Below are positions 1-9,246 of a stretch of 64,000 nucleotides of DNA, piece after piece. Source of the DNA: Marinobacter sp. 1-4A (GTDB lineage: Bacteria; Pseudomonadota; Gammaproteobacteria; Pseudomonadales; Oleiphilaceae). The stretch lies in the NCBI RefSeq assembly GCF_016597725.1, contig NZ_VCGY01000004.1, forward strand, positions 330,804-394,803. Direction: 5' to 3'. A program made the position numbers and the translations under genes. How positions within the stretch are numbered: the first letter of the stretch is position 1; every line of letters begins with the position of its first letter. The notes beneath the pieces were generated by a model. That model saw only the letters and a program-made list of their open reading frames with translations. It searched no databases and was not told where the DNA came from.

Positions 1-406
1 ATAGTCCAGCAGGCTTCTCAGCAGACTGAAAAAGGGTTATCAGCTTGCTTCGCAAGCTCTCCGGAATATCATCACCCACTTGATCGTGCAGCCCAATCAA
101 TACATCGGCGACCTGCATGGAGTAAAGGGTTTGCTGTGGGAATTCGTGCTGGTGCCGGTAAACATCCGTTCCTGTGAGAGCCACCACCAATGGTTTTTCC
201 GGCCAGATCTCCCGAAACAGGCGCACGGCGGTGTAACTACGCCAAGCATGCAAAGCAAGAAAAAGATCACAGGCTTCTCCGTTATATTCCGTAACAACAG
301 ATACCCTGTGCCCCAACTGCTCCAGCAACACCTGCCAGCGCTCCGCGGTTGCCCTGTTGCCAGCCTTCGAGCCCGGGCTAGCGGGCGTGAGAACGATGAT
401 ATCCAT
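1..406 (-). CDS. senB: SenB selenosugar synthase (N-terminal part; cut by the window edge)
   Basis: This is a glycosyltransferase of the TIGR04348 type, now known as SenB, which attaches selenium to a UDP-sugar to make the selenosugar used for selenoneine. The reading frame starts at ATG 406-404 and stays open to base 1, giving about 135 residues. The start MDIIVLTPASPGSKAGN, followed by TAERW, LFLALHAWRS, PLVVALTGTDVYRH and a closing LFQSAEKPAGL, matches the N-terminal glycosyltransferase-B half of this family as I remember it. The rest, and any senA or senC, would lie left of the window. It diverges from a putative selenate transporter at 602, which supports the assignment. An ordinary family 4 glycosyltransferase is the alternative. 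Confidence 0.8.
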   Translation of the reverse strand, partial: MDIIVLTPASPGSKAGNRATAERWQVLLEQLGHRVSVVTEYNGEACDLFLALHAWRSYTAVRLFREIWPEKPLVVALTGTDVYRHQHEFPQQTLYSMQVADVLIGLHDQVGDDIPESLRSKLITLFQSAEKPAGL

Positions 407-601
407 AGACCTCTTCGGTATAAATTGCCCCGTTCAGGGCCGTAATGGAATTTTGTTAGACTTGTAGGCGTTCATAAAGAATAGTGTCCGGACATATGAC
501 CTATTTAAACCCGTAATTCGTATAGCTGTTCAGGGTTTCAACGAATCAGAGTATCCTGCATATACGCTCTATCAATCACACAAAACAATCAAGGATTTCA
601 A
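407..601. promoter_or_regulatory. Divergent promoter region between senB and the selenate transporter
   Basis: This 195-bp gap must carry the promoters of both senB (leftward) and the transporter operon (rightward). It contains a perfect 10-bp palindrome, TGTCCGGACA, at 485-494, which could be a regulator site. The sequence towards the 602 start is AT-rich. I could not assign a regulator or sure -35 and -10 elements. Confidence 0.4.
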
Positions 602-1477
602 ATGGCTTTGAATTTTATACGGAAGTTGGTGCTTTCTAGTTTCTTGTTTGCCACCGCTGCAGCTGCATCGGCGGAGACATTTGTATTCACAGCAATCCCG
701 GATGAAGACGAAACCAAACTTGTTGAACGTTTTCGTGGTGTCGCCGATTACCTCTCCGAGCAACTCGATGTAGATGTTCGCTACATCCCAGTGAAGTCTT
801 ACGCAGCTGCAGTGTCTGCTTTTCGCAATAATCAGGTTCAGTTAGCCTGGTTTGGCGGGCTTTCCGGCGTACAGGCTCGCAGGCTGGTTCCAGGCTCTGA
901 AGCAATCGCTCAAGGTGTTGAAGACAAGGCCTTCGAAACCTATTTTATTGCCAACATCAATACCGGCATAAAGCCAGCGGACAAGCTTACTGAGCTGGAA
1001 AGCCAACTCAAGGGCAAAACCTTTACTTTCGGCTCCAAAGGCTCCACCTCTGGTCGCCTGATGCCCGAGTTTTACGTGCGCGATACCTTTGATTCAAAGC
1101 CGGAAGACTTTTTCTCCCGGGTAGGCTTCAGCGGTAACCACACACGCACCCTGCGCTTGGTTGAAGCTGGAACCTATGATATAGGCGCCCTCAACTTCCA
1201 GGTTTGGGAAAAGGAACTGGGCGATGGCAACATTGATACTGATGCCGTTCAGGTCATTTGGAAAACACCTGCCTATCCGGACTATCAGTGGACCATCCGT
1301 GGGGATGTAAACGAGCGTTTTGGTGACGGTTTCAAACAGCGGGTTACGGAAGCCCTGCTTAATCTAGATAATCCAGAGCTTCTGGAAAGCTTCCCGCGTT
1401 CAGGTTTCATTCCCGCTTCCAACGATGATTATGAGCCTATTCGTAAAACAGCAGAAGAGATTGGAATCCTCGATTGA
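602..1477 (+). CDS. Putative selenate ABC transporter, periplasmic binding protein
   Basis: This is a PhnD-like substrate-binding protein of 291 residues. A signal peptide (about residues 1-24, ending AAAASA-E) directs it to the periplasm. The stretch IPDEDETKLVERF near the mature N-terminus, then VKSYAAAVSAFRNNQVQLAWFGG and SGVQARRLVPGSEAIAQG, is typical of the putative selenate-binding family (TIGR04553 as I recall) rather than of phosphonate binders. The next two genes encode its ATPase and permease, and senB diverges from it, so a selenium oxyanion is the likely ligand. Substrate is inferred from family and context; phosphonate, phosphite or another oxyanion remains possible. Confidence 0.8.
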   Translation: MALNFIRKLVLSSFLFATAAAASAETFVFTAIPDEDETKLVERFRGVADYLSEQLDVDVRYIPVKSYAAAVSAFRNNQVQLAWFGGLSGVQARRLVPGSEAIAQGVEDKAFETYFIANINTGIKPADKLTELESQLKGKTFTFGSKGSTSGRLMPEFYVRDTFDSKPEDFFSRVGFSGNHTRTLRLVEAGTYDIGALNFQVWEKELGDGNIDTDAVQVIWKTPAYPDYQWTIRGDVNERFGDGFKQRVTEALLNLDNPELLESFPRSGFIPASNDDYEPIRKTAEEIGILD

Positions 1478-2127
1478 TGTCAGGCTTCGACCTCTCTGGC
1501 CTTACGGCTTCATTCAGCGGCAAGCGGGTTATTGGCCCGCTGTCGCTGCAGGTTAACCCGGGCGACAAAATCGCCTTAGTGGGTAAAAGTGGCGCAGGAA
1601 AATCCACTCTTATTCGCTTAATTCACGAACGTGTTAATCGAGACTCATCCCTTGTTCCGCAAGATTTAGGCTTGGTGAACGCCCTGTCCGTATTCCATAA
1701 CGTATTTATGGGGCAGTTGGACAAGCATACTACTTGGTACAACACGGTGACGCTTGCACGACCATTCGCCAAGGACCGAACCGAAGTAACCGCACTGTTG
1801 CAGTCTTTGGGAATGAAAGAAAAACTCTGGACACCCACAGCCTCGCTTTCCGGGGGGCAGCGGCAACGTGTTGCCATTGCTCGGGCGCTATACCGGAACG
1901 CAGCGGTGCTTTTGGCGGATGAGCCAGTATCCGCACTCGATGGACCCATGGCTAACTCGGTTATGACACTTCTTCGGGATCGCTTTTCAACCAGTATCAT
2001 CGCGCTACACGATGTTGAGCTAGCGCTGAGTTATTGCACCAGAATTGTTGGCATACAGGATGGCCAAGTCGCTCTGGATCAACCCAGCGAAGGCCTCACC
2101 TCTTCAGACATTATGTCTCTTTACTAG
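1477..2127 (+). CDS. Putative selenate ABC transporter, ATP-binding protein
   Basis: PhnC-like ATPase that powers import by the neighbouring permease. Walker A is GKSGAGKSTL (about residues 35-44), the signature is LSGGQRQRVAIAR and Walker B is VLLADEPVSALD. At about 216 residues it is shorter than most PhnC proteins (roughly 250), because the segment between Walker A and the Q-loop is compact. The ATG at 1477 shares one base with the stop of the binding-protein gene, so translation is coupled. A TTG one codon upstream is also in frame but overlaps the previous stop more and is less likely. Confidence 0.82.
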   Translation: MSGFDLSGLTASFSGKRVIGPLSLQVNPGDKIALVGKSGAGKSTLIRLIHERVNRDSSLVPQDLGLVNALSVFHNVFMGQLDKHTTWYNTVTLARPFAKDRTEVTALLQSLGMKEKLWTPTASLSGGQRQRVAIARALYRNAAVLLADEPVSALDGPMANSVMTLLRDRFSTSIIALHDVELALSYCTRIVGIQDGQVALDQPSEGLTSSDIMSLY

Positions 2128-2143
2128 GTAACACAGCCGTTCC

Positions 2144-3610
2144 ATGCTCTCCTCTCCAACGGTTCGTACAAGCCTCATTTTCCTCGCCATCGCCTTGGTC
2201 GGGCTGCTGTTTGCAGACATCGCCATCACCGCATCCAACCCCTGGCGGGATTTGGGCAATTTTTTTTTGGGAATCGTAACGCCCAACTTTTTTAGTAGTG
2301 AAGGGCTGATGACCGCACTGTTGAGAACAGTCGCCTTCGCGTTCGTTGGGGTCGCGCTTGGGGGTGTTGTCGGGTTCCTATTGGCCTTGGTTTACCGCTC
2401 TTTGCCCGTGCGGATGTTTTGCGCATTTGTCCGCGCGATTCACGAGCTATTTTGGGCTCTGATTTTTCTGCAGTTTTTTGGGTTTCATCCGCTTACCGGG
2501 GTACTGGCCATCGCAATTCCCTATGCGGGAATCTTTGCCAAAGTGTATTCAGAAATTCTGGAAGAAGCTGACCCGGAACCCGGTCGTGTACTACCACCCG
2601 GCACCGGGAATATTACCGCATTTCTCTATACCCGCATCCCCGACTGCTGGGTGAAGATGCGCACTTACACCGCGTATCGGCTTGAATGCGGCTTACGCTC
2701 TAGCGCGATTCTCGGGTTCGTTGGTCTGCCAACACTGGGTTTCTACTTGGAGGCGTCCTTCTCTCAGGGGCTTTACTCCGACGCGGGTGCCATGCTGATT
2801 CTGTTTTATGTGTTAATCGCCACCATGCCTCTTTGGGTGCGCCCCAAACTTCTTCCTGTTTACATTCTCGGAGCGCCGTTCTTTCTTGGGGAAGGCTTAC
2901 CCATTGTTTGGGGCAATTTGCAGCGGTTTTTTACTGAAGACATAGTTCCGGCTCCACTGCGCAATGGAGAGGGTCTTGCAGGCTTAACACCGTGGTTGAG
3001 CGACTTGATGGTTAATGAAGCCATGCCGGGCATCTGGCACACTATCGTGCTTACCCAAATCGCGCTTGTGGCAACCGGAATCATATCGCTCTTGGCATTC
3101 CCGTTGATTTCCAATCACTTTGGCGGGCCAATAAGGCGTAATGCAGGGCATGTCGCATTGGTTATTGCGCGCTCTACGCCGGAATACATTCTGGCGTATA
3201 TCCTGTTACAGCTCTGGGGGCCATCCATGCTACCGGCTGTTGTAGCTCTGGCATTGCATAATGGCGGTATTATCGGGCACCTGATTGGTCGACAGACCAA
3301 CTCCATCAAGCTTCGTGCCGACGCCATAACAGGGTTTAATCGCTACAGTTGGGAACTTGTGCCCCGGGTGTACCGCTCGTTTCTCGCGTTTTTATTCTAT
3401 CGCTGGGAAATCATCATGCGTGAAACCGCGATTTTGGGGATTTTAGGCATCTATACGCTTGGGTTTTATGTAGACAGCGCCATACAGAACATCCGATTTG
3501 ACCGCGCTATGGTGTTGATCTTGGTAACCGCCCTGCTCAACATTGGTGTTGATGCACTCGGACGATACATTCGCCGCAAGCTCGCACTGCAAACGATGCC
3601 AACCTGCTAG
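2144..3610 (+). CDS. Putative selenate ABC transporter, fused double permease
   Basis: PhnE-like inner-membrane permease of 488 residues containing two tandem permease domains, about residues 1-235 and 290-480, each with about five hydrophobic segments. Each half repeats the same landmark near its end (AILGFVGLPTLGFYLEASF in the first, AILGILGIYTLGFYVDSAI in the second), so the protein is an internal duplication and fusion of two PhnE-type units. It follows the ATPase gene by 16 bp and ends the operon. It should form the channel for the 602 binding protein. The fusion means one polypeptide could supply both transmembrane halves. Substrate is inferred from context. Confidence 0.78.
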   Translation: MLSSPTVRTSLIFLAIALVGLLFADIAITASNPWRDLGNFFLGIVTPNFFSSEGLMTALLRTVAFAFVGVALGGVVGFLLALVYRSLPVRMFCAFVRAIHELFWALIFLQFFGFHPLTGVLAIAIPYAGIFAKVYSEILEEADPEPGRVLPPGTGNITAFLYTRIPDCWVKMRTYTAYRLECGLRSSAILGFVGLPTLGFYLEASFSQGLYSDAGAMLILFYVLIATMPLWVRPKLLPVYILGAPFFLGEGLPIVWGNLQRFFTEDIVPAPLRNGEGLAGLTPWLSDLMVNEAMPGIWHTIVLTQIALVATGIISLLAFPLISNHFGGPIRRNAGHVALVIARSTPEYILAYILLQLWGPSMLPAVVALALHNGGIIGHLIGRQTNSIKLRADAITGFNRYSWELVPRVYRSFLAFLFYRWEIIMRETAILGILGIYTLGFYVDSAIQNIRFDRAMVLILVTALLNIGVDALGRYIRRKLALQTMPTC

Positions 3611-3631
3611 TGTCCCACCAGACTAAGCCAC

Positions 3632-5044
3632 TTAACGTTTGCACTCTATGTGGCCAGACACCATATCAGAGCCACCGGAAACATTACTGAGAATATCCGA
3701 CTTTGCAAAAATACCGGACCGGTGCAACAACGAAATACCCACATAGCAGTTTCGCACGGCCTTGTTTTCGAACATCAGCCGCAGCGGCACATCGAATTGC
3801 CCCTCCAAGTAATTGAGAAAGTGCGAGGTGTTTTGCTCACGCTTAGCTTGTTTCACCTGCTCAACGTAAGGCACTTCCGAGGCATAAGAGAATCCAAAAC
3901 CAATACCAAAACGAAGCCACTCTTCGGATGTCCATGGAGAGCGACCAGTCGTCATGGCCATCACGTAGGCATTGTATTCACCAAAATCACTCTGATTACC
4001 ATTCTCTAAGCGCCGGTTAAGCGACACCCTCCCCCAGTAGTCTATGTATTCGCCATCAGAAATCAGCTTTCCCAGCGTTAAACCGGTCATGTAAGCGTGA
4101 ACATCCTCACTGCGCTTCAGGGTGCCAGTGAGTGTGCGAGTGAATGGCCCTTCTGCTTGATAGCCAGCATTCACCCGCCACGACCACTCTCCGAAACGAC
4201 CCGAGTCAGGCCGTTTGGTTGAATCATCCAGAGCATTTCCAAACAAGTAGGCAAAACCGAATGTAGCGGACGTAAGCTGAGATTCATCCACTAGCGGGCT
4301 GTTGAAGATCTCACTATCGACATGTTGCGACGCAATGTTTGAAAACAGCAACAGGTGCGGTGTTGCCCGATAAGAGGTATTAATGCCAGCACGCCAGAAA
4401 ACAGCAGAATCTGGCTGGTAAAAAGGCCTCTCAGGCAACGCCTCGCTCGGATCGACGCCGTAATAGTAGTCTGTAAGATCACTGTGCTGGTATACGTAAC
4501 TGATAAAGGGCGACACAGACCAACGCCCTGGCGTCCAATCATAGGAGTAGGTGAAGTCCCACTCATGCCCATTGTGAGCGCCTAAAACGTCATTAACCCA
4601 AGTTGTAGAAAGCGAACCCCAGTCGGTAAACACCGTCGCTGAGAGGCCCACATCAACCGTCTGATCCCGATCACGCACACCGTTGAAATAAGGAGCAGCG
4701 TCTGATTCAAAGCGGTTGAAACGGTATTTCGCTAATAGATCAACGGATAGCCACTCCTGCTTCAAAAGGTGCGCGCCAGCCGATGTTCCATGGGCAAATA
4801 GCCATTTGCCTTCATAGAGATAGAGCGGTATTAGATCTGTTTTATTATCGTTCAACAAACCAGAAATGTTGTCGACGCCAACGTAAGGGCTTGTTCCTCT
4901 GCGTAGTGCTGCCCCAAGACCTACCGTGCCTTCCGGCACATCATTTATGGGGGTTCTGGTATCCGGAAGGCTGGCGTAACTGTTACTTGCCGCTAGGCAG
5001 CACAAGCCCAGAAGCGCGCCTTGCCCTATCAATCCTATTCGCAT
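3632..5044 (-). CDS. MipA/OmpV family outer-membrane protein
   Basis: Predicted outer-membrane beta-barrel of about 470 residues. I chose the start MRIGLIGQGALLGL at 5044 because it begins a clear signal peptide ending SNSYA-S; the frame is open 33 codons further upstream, but those residues are not signal-like. The mature protein opens with PEGTVGLGAALRRGTSPYVGVD and continues with alternating aromatic strands such as RWSVSPFISYVYQHSDLTDYYYGV, which are typical MipA/OmpV features. It is longer than most members (about 250-280 residues), with an extra C-terminal barrel-like region. It converges with the selenate permease and follows the cardiolipin synthase gene on the same strand. Function beyond envelope location is unknown. 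Confidence 0.72.
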   Translation of the reverse strand: MRIGLIGQGALLGLCCLAASNSYASLPDTRTPINDVPEGTVGLGAALRRGTSPYVGVDNISGLLNDNKTDLIPLYLYEGKWLFAHGTSAGAHLLKQEWLSVDLLAKYRFNRFESDAAPYFNGVRDRDQTVDVGLSATVFTDWGSLSTTWVNDVLGAHNGHEWDFTYSYDWTPGRWSVSPFISYVYQHSDLTDYYYGVDPSEALPERPFYQPDSAVFWRAGINTSYRATPHLLLFSNIASQHVDSEIFNSPLVDESQLTSATFGFAYLFGNALDDSTKRPDSGRFGEWSWRVNAGYQAEGPFTRTLTGTLKRSEDVHAYMTGLTLGKLISDGEYIDYWGRVSLNRRLENGNQSDFGEYNAYVMAMTTGRSPWTSEEWLRFGIGFGFSYASEVPYVEQVKQAKREQNTSHFLNYLEGQFDVPLRLMFENKAVRNCYVGISLLHRSGIFAKSDILSNVSGGSDMVSGHIECKR

Positions 5045-5078
5045 CGTGTTTTTCCACCGTGCCGCTAACACCACCTGC

Positions 5079-6509
5079 TCACAAAACCGGACCGATGGTT
5101 GCGATAACGTTGTGCCATATTCGTTCGTGGTAATGCCATGCAAGTACGCTGGGCAAGGTCACTACTTCAGACCGATTGATATAGCTCTGTTGGCGCTCCG
5201 CAATGGCTTGAGTTGTGGCCTCATCTTGCAGGAGAATATTATTCTCATAGTTCAGATCAAAACTTCGCAAATCGAGATTGGAAGATCCGATCAAACTGAT
5301 TTTGCCGTCAATAGTGAGGGTTTTTGCATGCAGAAGCCCTCCTTTGAATTCATGAATGATGCAACCTGCATCGAGCAGCCGGTGATAATAGCTGCGACTG
5401 GCAGCAGCCACAATCCAGCTATCGTTTACCTTCGGAAATATCAACGCAACCTTTACACCCCGGTAGGCTGCTGCGCACAGGGCTTCAAGAACAGTCGCGT
5501 CGGGAACAAAGTAAGGAGTAGAAAGTGTCAGCTCACTTTGGGCGCAGGCAAATAGATTGGCAAAAAGATGTGGCGTAGCGCCATGGCGTTCTGTTGGCCC
5601 AACGCCCATAACTTGAGCCGGAAAACCGCCTTTCCTCCGCCCCGAGGATAGCGGAATGCCATCTAACGATTCGTTGGTTGCCTGCATCCAATCACTGGCA
5701 AACAGCAGTTGATTCTGGACCACCACCGGCCCCGTAAACCGAAGCATGATATCCACCCAGGGAGCGTACTTGGCTTTCACCAAAAATTCCGGATCTGCAG
5801 AGTTTCGGCTGCCACAATAGGTAATGCGCGCATCGATCACCGTGATCTTGCGATGATTCCGGAGGTCCAGCCGGCTCGTCAGAATGGTGCGAATAGGATG
5901 CTTAAGCGAGAGTGCAACAGCCATGCGAACCCCCGCCTCTTTCATCCGCTGCCAAAGAGCGGACTTAATCATCCCGCGAGACCCGAGACCATCAGCCATG
6001 GCCCGGCAAGTAACGCCTCTTCGGGCCGCACGAATCAGCGCTTCGGCAATAGCGTGTCCTGTGTTGTCGTTCAACCAGATGTAATACAAAACATGTACGT
6101 GATCGGTTGCCGCATCAATATCTGCGACCATCCGGGCAAGTGTTTCGGCACCGTCGCTCATTAACTCTGCCGTGTTGCCCGTCGACGGGTGGAAACCATT
6201 GATGGAACCGGCATAGCGGAAGGCGGGTTGGTAAACCGGCTCAATCAGTTTTTCTGTATTGGTCGCATTCCCCATAAACCAAGATGCTTTGGCCCGTATT
6301 TCTTCGAACACCTCTTTGTGCCGCTTACTCGCCCGGTTTCCAATATCTGTTTCGCCAAACAGAAAATAAATGACGCTGCCGAAGTAAGGTAAAAGATTGA
6401 GCACCACAAACCAGGCAAGCCGCCCCGGAGGCGACAGATCATCGCGGAGCAGAATCCGGATGGTGAAGGTAAGAACCAACAGTGTATGAAGTGCCAGAAT
6501 AACGGTCAT
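5079..6509 (-). CDS. cls: Cardiolipin synthase (phospholipase D superfamily)
   Basis: Makes cardiolipin from phosphatidylglycerol at the inner membrane. The 476-residue protein starts with two hydrophobic segments (about residues 1-18 and 30-50; PYFGSVIYFLFG is typical of Cls). Two phospholipase D domains follow. The first HKD-type motif is LRNHRKITVID and the second LLHAKTLTIDGKISLIGSSNLD, so both catalytic His-x-Lys sets are present. Length fits ClsA (about 480). It is followed at 34 bp by the MipA/OmpV gene on the same strand, so the two may be cotranscribed. Confidence 0.88.
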   Translation of the reverse strand: MTVILALHTLLVLTFTIRILLRDDLSPPGRLAWFVVLNLLPYFGSVIYFLFGETDIGNRASKRHKEVFEEIRAKASWFMGNATNTEKLIEPVYQPAFRYAGSINGFHPSTGNTAELMSDGAETLARMVADIDAATDHVHVLYYIWLNDNTGHAIAEALIRAARRGVTCRAMADGLGSRGMIKSALWQRMKEAGVRMAVALSLKHPIRTILTSRLDLRNHRKITVIDARITYCGSRNSADPEFLVKAKYAPWVDIMLRFTGPVVVQNQLLFASDWMQATNESLDGIPLSSGRRKGGFPAQVMGVGPTERHGATPHLFANLFACAQSELTLSTPYFVPDATVLEALCAAAYRGVKVALIFPKVNDSWIVAAASRSYYHRLLDAGCIIHEFKGGLLHAKTLTIDGKISLIGSSNLDLRSFDLNYENNILLQDEATTQAIAERQQSYINRSEVVTLPSVLAWHYHERIWHNVIATIGPVL

Positions 6510-6687
6510 CAGGCTGCCTTTGAAGATGTGGAATCCATCGTTCTTTAATAAACCACTGCCAACTTTGTCACAATTCCCGCATCAAGGCCCCACTTAAAGG
6601 CATTTCTGCCCAAGAGTTAGCGGCGGCCAACAGATACAATCCGTTACACTCCTGAAACGTTCTGCAATATTCAAGGTAGCACCACTC

Positions 6688-7260
6688 ATGATCGACGCAC
6701 TTGTTGCACTTACTCAGGCTGGCTTACTGGTTTTGCTTGTGACTTTAGCGTGGCGAATGCTGATGCTGGCCCGCACCGAGCCGCTCATGGCAGCCAGTGC
6801 CGGGCACCCGCCGACACAACTGGCACGTAAAGAGAAGCCCGTGTTGCGAAAGCCGAAACGTCCAGCTTCTACGGATCGTACAGAGTTGTTTACCCACCTG
6901 CATATTCTTGCGGGGTTACAGGAACGGGATTGCCGAATAAGTGGGCTGCATCTGAGCGAAGCTCCCGAAACGGTTCGTGCTTACGCAGTTGCTTGGTTAT
7001 ACGGGGCCGGTTGCGCCCTGTGCAGCCAATCCGAGCGCCACAGCGACGCGCTTGCAGCTTTGGTTGCACAAATTGCTCACCGCAAAACCGGTATCCGACA
7101 GACGGAAGCCATTCAAGCCATTGCAACACTGACATCCTGCGGAGTATTACTTGCCTGCTTTCGAGCCGGACTGGAAGGCGCCGAATACTGGCAGAGCCAC
7201 CAGTACGTTCAGCCTGAAAACAGCCTTTACTCGGCCATTACAGCGAACGCACTGATCTAA
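6688..7260 (+). CDS. Membrane-anchored protein of unknown function
   Basis: I do not recognise this 190-residue protein. A single N-terminal hydrophobic helix (about residues 8-27, ALTQAGLLVLLVTLAWRML) is followed by a basic proline-rich linker (KEKPVLRKPKRP, about 49-60). An alpha-helical, Cys-containing domain comes next, with LYGAGCALCSQSERHSDALAALVAQIAHRKTG in its centre. It is monocistronic: the cls gene diverges upstream, and the 7265 gene converges with only a few bases between the stops. Codon use resembles the core genes, so it is likely a real lineage-specific protein. Confidence 0.6.
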   Translation: MIDALVALTQAGLLVLLVTLAWRMLMLARTEPLMAASAGHPPTQLARKEKPVLRKPKRPASTDRTELFTHLHILAGLQERDCRISGLHLSEAPETVRAYAVAWLYGAGCALCSQSERHSDALAALVAQIAHRKTGIRQTEAIQAIATLTSCGVLLACFRAGLEGAEYWQSHQYVQPENSLYSAITANALI

Positions 7261-7264
7261 TTGC

Positions 7265-7570
7265 TTAACTTTTAGTTTGCTGTTCCAGCATCCAGTCTGT
7301 CCCCAATGGAACAGGCTCTGTCTGGTTAGGCTTATCTGCGGGTACACCTGCCACAGATGGACGGGTAAATGCACCATCATCGGTGGTTGCCATAGACTCA
7401 ACATCTACAGAGAGAACCAGATAAGTGGCTCCTCCAGACACGACTCTGGCCCGATGCGTGAGACCAAATACGAAACGGCAGTAGTCCAGCTTTAACTGCA
7501 TGAGATCCTGTTCTGCCTTGCGAATCTTCCGAAGCAATACTTTTTGTACACTGTCCCCGTATTCCATCAC
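7265..7570 (-). CDS. Small conserved hypothetical protein
   Basis: Soluble protein of 101 residues with no signal peptide. The N-terminal part (about 1-40) is a charged amphipathic helix, DSVQKVLLRKIRKAEQDLMQLKLDYCRFVFG, which could form a coiled coil. A short beta-like stretch (ATYLVLSVDVES) and a flexible proline-rich tail ending TDWMLEQQTKS follow. Two consecutive ATG codons open the gene (7570 and 7567) and either may be used. No family is recognised. It is tail-to-tail with the 6688 gene. Confidence 0.5.
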   Translation of the reverse strand: MMEYGDSVQKVLLRKIRKAEQDLMQLKLDYCRFVFGLTHRARVVSGGATYLVLSVDVESMATTDDGAFTRPSVAGVPADKPNQTEPVPLGTDWMLEQQTKS

Positions 7571-7657
7571 GATTTCTCTAAAGTTAGCCTGAATTTTTGC
7601 ACGATTTTACACTTTCCTGAATGTTTGTCAGCCGGGATATCTATTGAATCCCACTGT

Positions 7658-8131
7658 TTAGCTGGCTGAGTGATCTCTGGCCTGAAATACCAGCTTTATC
7701 GGCACCACATCTGAAAGAGGCTTCTGCCCTTCCTGTAGATCAATTCGCCAGACCATTTCTCCACCCGTCGTGCACAGAGGTGCCGAAAAACGAGCTGAAT
7801 ACCTATCGCCGCCTTCGTGTCGCATGGGCACCGGGTACTCCCCCATATACATAGATTCACCACGCAACACGGCCAAAAACCGCTTCGGTGCTGTCGGTGT
7901 AAGAACAGATAGCTGGTATTCTTCGCCCTGCCTACCATCGCCCAAACGTTGCAGGCCCACCTTCCACACTCCTGCATCTGTTTGCCACTCACAGGGCGCC
8001 TCCAGTAGATCACAGACCGGTTGGTCCACCGTCGGGAGGGTTTTATCTGTGGGTTGTAGCCAACGGCCACCGAACACAACCGCTGAAATAAAGGCCAAAA
8101 TAAAACCCAGAACCACAATTGCTCGTAACAT
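7658..8131 (-). CDS. Membrane-anchored periplasmic protein, unknown function
   Basis: Encodes about 157 residues from the start MLRAIVVLGFILAFISAVVFG at 8131, which gives an uncleaved N-terminal anchor and a periplasmic domain. The frame continues upstream to 8269 (203 residues), but that extension has no clear start signal and would crowd the divergent promoter of the 8302 ABC operon. The domain has a Cys pair (PVCDLLEAPCEWQ) and beta-like repeats such as YQLSVLTPTAPKRFLAVLRG and MVWRIDLQEGQ. This resembles a small immunoglobulin-like fold, but I recognise no named family. Confidence 0.55.
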   Translation of the reverse strand: MLRAIVVLGFILAFISAVVFGGRWLQPTDKTLPTVDQPVCDLLEAPCEWQTDAGVWKVGLQRLGDGRQGEEYQLSVLTPTAPKRFLAVLRGESMYMGEYPVPMRHEGGDRYSARFSAPLCTTGGEMVWRIDLQEGQKPLSDVVPIKLVFQARDHSAS

Positions 8132-8301
8132 ACCGGTACTCAGTTGAGACCCCTCGTGAAAACAATAGCGAAAACCGTATTGAAAACAGCGAACCATTAT
8201 GGACACTATCCCACTCCAGGCAAAGATTTCTAAACCAGCGCCATACATGAGAAAATGCTGCGCTTTCATCTCTGACCCACTTTCAGGAACAGGACACGCC
8301 C

Positions 8302-9234
8302 GTGCAGCCGGATATTTCCGTTAAGAACCTGAACAAGGTTTATGAGGGCGGCTTTCAGGCCCTAAAGAACATCAATCTGGAAATCAATCGAGGCGAAATT
8401 TTTGCCTTGCTCGGCCCCAACGGGGCTGGCAAAACCACGATGATCAGCATTATTTGCGGCATTACCAATATGTCTTCCGGAGAAGTCCGGGCCGCAGGCT
8501 TTGACATCGTAAAAGACTACCGCAAAGCCCGCGAAACCATTGGCCTAGTGCCGCAAGAGCTCAATACCGATTCCTTTGAAACCGTCTGGAATGCCGTGTC
8601 ATTCAGCCGGGGCCTGTTCGGCAAAGCGCCCAACCCAGCCCACATTGAGAAAGTACTAAAGGATTTATCGCTTTGGGATAAGCGCAACAATCGCATCATG
8701 ACCCTCTCTGGCGGTATGAAACGTCGGCTGATGATTGCCAAAGCGCTCTCCCATGAACCGCGAATACTGTTTCTTGATGAGCCTACGGCGGGCGTAGATG
8801 TAGAACTGCGCCGTGATATGTGGGAGATGGTACGAAAGCTTCGGGAAGATGAAGTGACCATTATCCTCACAACCCACTACATCGAAGAAGCCGAGGAAAT
8901 GGCGGATCGCATCGGGGTCATTCGCCAAGGCGAAATAATTCTGGTGGAAGACAAAACCCAGCTAATGAGCAAACTCGGCAAAAAGGAACTACGCCTGCAA
9001 CTGCAGAACAAGCTCGAAAAGGTGCCCGGTGAACTCCTACTGGAGCCGGTAGAACTTTCAGACGATGGCTATGAACTGATCTATACCTTCGACTCCCAAC
9101 AGGAACAAGCCGGTGTGGCTCGACTACTGCGAACACTTGGGGATATTGGAATCGACTACCGAGACCTTCGCACCCGGGAGAGTTCTTTGGAAGAGATTTT
9201 TGTCGGCCTTGTGCACGAACCAGCCGAAGGCTAA
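8302..9234 (+). CDS. ABC-2 type exporter, ATP-binding protein (YadG-like)
   Basis: ATPase of 310 residues for the permease encoded next. Walker A is [10 protein letters not shown] (about residues 39-48), the signature [13 protein letters not shown], Walker [13 protein letters not shown], and the switch histidine lies in [14 protein letters not shown]. The C-terminal 80 residues form the extension common to YadG/CcmA-like drug or polysaccharide exporter ATPases, ending [13 protein letters not shown]. The start codon is GTG. The 12-bp gap to the permease and the following overlap with the DUF192 gene indicate one operon. Substrate unknown. Confidence 0.85.
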   Translation: MQPDISVKNLNKVYEGGFQALKNINLEINRGEIFALLGPNGAGKTTMISIICGITNMSSGEVRAAGFDIVKDYRKARETIGLVPQELNTDSFETVWNAVSFSRGLFGKAPNPAHIEKVLKDLSLWDKRNNRIMTLSGGMKRRLMIAKALSHEPRILFLDEPTAGVDVELRRDMWEMVRKLREDEVTIILTTHYIEEAEEMADRIGVIRQGEIILVEDKTQLMSKLGKKELRLQLQNKLEKVPGELLLEPVELSDDGYELIYTFDSQQEQAGVARLLRTLGDIGIDYRDLRTRESSLEEIFVGLVHEPAEG

Positions 9235-9246
9235 CGGGAGAAAGGC

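Noticed and set aside
80..445. 121-codon plus-strand frame at the left edge
   Set aside because: It runs antisense to the senB frame, which has clear family motifs.
5046..5555. 169-codon plus-strand frame
   Set aside because: It is antisense to cardiolipin synthase and the MipA/OmpV start region, with no motif or ribosome site.
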